This document shows, piece by piece, positions 4,677 through 7,435 of a DNA stretch of 7,435 nucleotides. Source of the DNA: Candidatus Aciduliprofundum sp. JdFR-45. Lineage in GTDB: Archaea > Thermoplasmatota > Thermoplasmata > Thermoplasmatales > JdFR-45. The stretch lies in NCBI GenBank assembly GCA_002011395.1, contig MTNG01000146.1:1-7435 (forward strand). Reading direction: 5' to 3'. Under the pieces are notes generated by a model, which saw only the letters and a list, made by a program, of their open reading frames with translations, ran no database searches and was not told where the DNA came from. Position 1 is the stretch's first letter, and each line of letters opens with the position of its first letter. The translations under genes were made by a program, and so were the position numbers.

Positions 4677-5663
4677 ATGTACCTCAGGAACATCGTTTTC
4701 GGCATGGACAGAAGGACCTTCATGACGGTCATATCCGTGTCCATAGCCGTGATGTTCATCGTGACGGTTTCAACGGTCGTCTACAGCTTTCAGCATTCAA
4801 GTCAGAGGGTCGTTGAGAAGTTCAAAACCTCCCACTACCTGCTCATGGACGACCTTCTGGACGAGCCCACGTTGAGCGAGACGTACCCCAACGCCACGTA
4901 CATGCTGATTCTCCCCGCGGAGGTCAACGGCGTTGAGACCTACATCGTTGGGGTGGTTGATCCCCCCGGCAACGTTGTGAGCTCCGACCCCGGTCCAGGG
5001 GAGGCGTACATAACGTGGAAAGGGGGTGCCGGCCAGATACTCTCCGTGCGTGTCGGCTCCGAATCGCTCAACCTTACAGTCGTGGGGAGCGTCCGCTCCC
5101 TCTTCCCCGAGGGCTACGTGATAGCGAACATCACGGATGTGTGGTCCTTGTATCCCTCCACGCGGGGGCTCTACAACGCCGTTCTGCTCAGCGACCGGGT
5201 TGAGGGTGCGGTGTCCCTCCCGTCCATGGTGGACTTCTTCGGCCTCTCGTCAGAGGAAGTCGCTTCGGACATATACCTCATATACGCCATATCCTTCCTT
5301 TCCGTCTTCTTCCTCACGAACGCCCTCCTGCATCTGGAGGCGGTCAGGCAGAGGCGCACGATCTCCATAGTGAGGGCCATGGGGGGCGGCAGGTCCGTTA
5401 TCGTCCTGTCGTTCGCGGGCAAGGCGCTCGTCGTCTCCCTCCTCGGTTCTCTGCTGGGCACATCCCTCGGCATAATGACCTCCTATGCCCTCGTGACCTA
5501 CCTGACAGTCACGGGTTACTTTGAGGTCTTCGTCCCGATTCACCACCTTGGAATGGCGTTCGTCCTGACCATGGTCGCATCCATGGCCTCGTCGGCCCTA
5601 CCCATACGGGAGGCGCTCAGCGTGCCGCCCATGGGCATAATCAGGGGAGGTGCAACCCGGTGA
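4677..5663 (+). CDS. FtsX/MacB-type ABC permease
   Basis: 328 residues with the four-helix FtsX plan. There is one N-terminal membrane helix (about 15-37), an exported domain (about 38-197, sequons at N72, N132, N151), then helices at about 199-221, 248-277 and 290-312. Between helices 2 and 3 lies EAVRQRRTISIVRAMGGGRS (221-240). This is the classic cytoplasmic coupling segment (R..TI.I.RA.G..R) through which the ATPase acts. The exported domain is shorter than in typical MacB proteins. The ATG at 4677 is 26 nt after the shared TATA box and has no Shine-Dalgarno. The next gene starts inside the stop codon, so the two permease-like proteins are probably made together, possibly as a heterodimer. 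Export or cell-surface remodelling is likely for this class; the substrate is unknown. Confidence 0.9.
   Translation: MYLRNIVFGMDRRTFMTVISVSIAVMFIVTVSTVVYSFQHSSQRVVEKFKTSHYLLMDDLLDEPTLSETYPNATYMLILPAEVNGVETYIVGVVDPPGNVVSSDPGPGEAYITWKGGAGQILSVRVGSESLNLTVVGSVRSLFPEGYVIANITDVWSLYPSTRGLYNAVLLSDRVEGAVSLPSMVDFFGLSSEEVASDIYLIYAISFLSVFFLTNALLHLEAVRQRRTISIVRAMGGGRSVIVLSFAGKALVVSLLGSLLGTSLGIMTSYALVTYLTVTGYFEVFVPIHHLGMAFVLTMVASMASSALPIREALSVPPMGIIRGGATR
5646..5652 (+). promoter_or_regulatory. Shine-Dalgarno site deciding the GTG start at 5660
   Basis: GGAGGTG followed by a 7-nt spacer and GTG at 5660-5662. It lies inside the end of the upstream permease gene and supports the GTG start, which overlaps the previous stop as GTGA. 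Confidence 0.85.
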
Positions 5664-7435
5664 TAATATCCAGGCACGCCGTCGTGGGAATAGTCCTGAT
5701 AGTCGCACTCTTCACGGCCACGTTCACCACGCTCACAGGGATAGCGCGTTTGCCCGATGAACTCCTGTCCGGCGAGGACATATACGTCATAACCAGATCC
5801 GACGACCCCAATCCGCTTAGGAGCGAGATGAGCGAGGGCATAGCGTGGGCCGTTGAGAACCTTTCCTTCGTGGAATGCGTGAGCCCAGAGATAATGGTTT
5901 TCACGGTTCTGCACGGGGAACCGGTGGTGGCCAGAGGAGTCTACTACGACAAATTTTTTCGGATGGAGGGGGGCGGACTGGTGCGAGGTAGGATGCCTTC
6001 CGGCCCCGGCGAGGGTCTGATAGGGATAAACCTGGAGCGCAGGGTGAACATCCCCCTCAACGGCACCGTCCTCCTCCCAAGTGGGTTCAAGAGTTATATC
6101 GGCGCGGTGCGCATCGTGGGCGTTTTCCGCACGGGCGGAATGGCCGATGACGAACTCCTGATAAGCGTTTCGCTCGCCCGCTCCATAGCCGGAATGCGTC
6201 CCAGCACGGTCGCCTACGTCCGCGTGCTCAGCCACGACCCGGAGCGGATGAGCGCGCTGCTGGACCCGTCCCATCCCAAATTCTATGTGAAGGACCTTGA
6301 TTATGGCACTCCCGGCCACGTGGGGGAGCCCATGGCGATCCGCGTTACCGTTGAGAACTTCGCCTCAGCCGGCGGGGAGTGTCGGGTACGCGTTGTGCTC
6401 GGAAACATAACCGCGGAGAGGACCGTGACGCTGGAGGGGCACGGAGAGGCGGCTCTGAACTTCACGCTCGTACCCACTCACCTCGGCAACCAGACGCTCA
6501 GGGCAGAGATAGTGGACGATCTGTTTCCCCACGCGTTGACCGGATACGTTGAGGTTGTGAACCGGAGTTTGCAGATCCGCGCGCCCATGGAGGTGTTTGC
6601 AGGGGTGCCTTTCAACGTCACGGTCGTGAACGCCCGGGGAGAACCGGTTGAGGGCTGTACGGTGTCCGTGGGGGATACCGTGGCGGTGACGGACGCGACG
6701 GGAAACGCGATGTTCACCCTAAACACATCCGGAGCCCTGACGGGCTATGCATCGGCTCCGGGATACGAGAACAGGAGTTTCGCGCTCACGTGCTATGCCG
6801 TGCTGCCTCTAAGCGAGGCGGTGACGCTCAACGCCACCCACGTGGAAAACCTGACGGCCTACGGAAACTCATCCTCACGCCTTGAGATAGCAACGGACTA
6901 CGATTTGCTCTACTCCGCAGACGGTGCCTACGAGGAAGGTCTGCCCCTCCCCAAGTACATAAACCTATCAACGCTCCCGGAGGGCGAGACGGTTTTTCAC
7001 GTCTGGGGATACATGGGGTACAACTACACGGAGGGCAACATAACGGTGGTCGTAGACAACACACCTCCATGGATACGCTTCCCGTGGGCAAACCAGAGGG
7101 TCAGGACCGGCGAGACGATCCGTGGCACCGTGCAGGAAGACGTTGGGCTGCTGTTCTCAAGGGCGGTCATCTACAACGGTACCTATGAGGAGACATACGA
7201 GGGTGAATATCTTAACATACCCACGGATAACCTGCGAGGGAATTATACGGTTCTCGCAGAGGCGGAGGACCTCGCGGGAAACGTGGCCAGTTTTGAGTTC
7301 ACCGTTGAGGTGGGGGAGTGGAACGATTCGTCTCCGCCTTACGTGGCGTACTACACAGGCGAGGTGGCCCCCGACGGTAGTTTCACGGCGATGCTGGAAG
7401 ACGATTTCCGCGTTGAGAACTACTCCGTCGTCCTG
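5660..7435 (+). CDS. Large FtsX-like exported protein with Ig/CARDB-like domains, 3' partial
   Basis: A frame of 592 codons opens at GTG 5660 and stays open to the right edge. Residues 8-28 form a membrane helix. About 30-210 resemble the MacB-type exported domain (EGLIGINLERRVNIPLNGTV, then VRIVGVFRTGGMADDELLIS). A CARDB-like domain follows (about 212-300: GHVGEPMAIRVTVENFASAG). Next is a carboxypeptidase-regulatory or Big-1-like domain (about 303-385: AGVPFNVTVVNARGEPVEG, TDATGNAMFTL). Last come Ig-like modules joined by DNTPPWIRF (466-474) and SSPPYVAYY. I count 19 N-x-S/T sequons, so heavy surface glycosylation is likely. The closing FtsX helices, if present, lie beyond the window. A single-anchor surface protein is the alternative. 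The Shine-Dalgarno and 4-bp overlap tie it to the upstream permease. Confidence 0.85.
   Translation, partial: MIISRHAVVGIVLIVALFTATFTTLTGIARLPDELLSGEDIYVITRSDDPNPLRSEMSEGIAWAVENLSFVECVSPEIMVFTVLHGEPVVARGVYYDKFFRMEGGGLVRGRMPSGPGEGLIGINLERRVNIPLNGTVLLPSGFKSYIGAVRIVGVFRTGGMADDELLISVSLARSIAGMRPSTVAYVRVLSHDPERMSALLDPSHPKFYVKDLDYGTPGHVGEPMAIRVTVENFASAGGECRVRVVLGNITAERTVTLEGHGEAALNFTLVPTHLGNQTLRAEIVDDLFPHALTGYVEVVNRSLQIRAPMEVFAGVPFNVTVVNARGEPVEGCTVSVGDTVAVTDATGNAMFTLNTSGALTGYASAPGYENRSFALTCYAVLPLSEAVTLNATHVENLTAYGNSSSRLEIATDYDLLYSADGAYEEGLPLPKYINLSTLPEGETVFHVWGYMGYNYTEGNITVVVDNTPPWIRFPWANQRVRTGETIRGTVQEDVGLLFSRAVIYNGTYEETYEGEYLNIPTDNLRGNYTVLAEAEDLAGNVASFEFTVEVGEWNDSSPPYVAYYTGEVAPDGSFTAMLEDDFRVENYSVVL

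Noticed and set aside
5540..6319. Minus-strand open frame of 259 codons opposite the permease genes
   Set aside because: The plus strand here has two continuous frames with clear FtsX-type features, a Shine-Dalgarno and a GTGA overlap; the minus product is His/Gly/Glu-rich and unlike any family.

Overview
The window reads as archaeal chromosome, most likely from a euryarchaeote of the Thermoplasmatota type; that placement is inference. Signs are A/T-rich TATA boxes centred about 25-29 nt before start codons with no Shine-Dalgarno (leaderless mRNAs), GGAGGT sites before genes inside operons, frequent ATA (Ile) and AGG (Arg) codons, a tRNA gene with encoded CCA, and many N-x-S/T sequons in the exported protein segments. 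Genes are packed tightly, with overlaps or zero gaps at most junctions.

Layout. 1-184: the 3' end of a winged-helix protein cut by the window edge. 185-581: no protein gene that I can support. This stretch holds a tRNA-Ala(CGC) gene (282-358) with a TATA box and a 9-bp hairpin just upstream. Downstream come three imperfect tandem units of 60-68 bp, each a small hairpin followed by a copy of the last 16 nt of the tRNA, including CCA. The hairpins differ by two compensatory base-pair changes. This is the least explained part of the window. 582-1175: a small protein with a glutamine-amidotransferase-like (DUF4350/IFT52-like) fold.

1176-3311: a histidine-degradation pair, divergently transcribed from one 54-bp intergenic region. 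HutI (minus strand) makes N-formimino-glutamate, and a glutamate formiminotransferase (plus strand) passes the formimino group to a tetrahydrofolate-type carrier. The transferase has Tyr where the family's proposed catalytic His lies.

3272-7435: an ABC export-type system on both strands, again around a 54-bp divergent promoter. The minus strand carries a LolD/MacB-type ATPase and an overlapping five-helix membrane protein with an exported beta domain (DUF1616-like). The plus strand carries a four-helix FtsX-type permease. It is followed, with a 4-bp overlap, by a large GTG-started open frame of at least 592 codons that runs off the window. That frame has an FtsX-like N-terminus followed by a chain of Ig/CARDB-like domains with 19 sequons. 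Together these probably form one membrane complex with a large, probably glycosylated, cell-surface part; its substrate is unknown.
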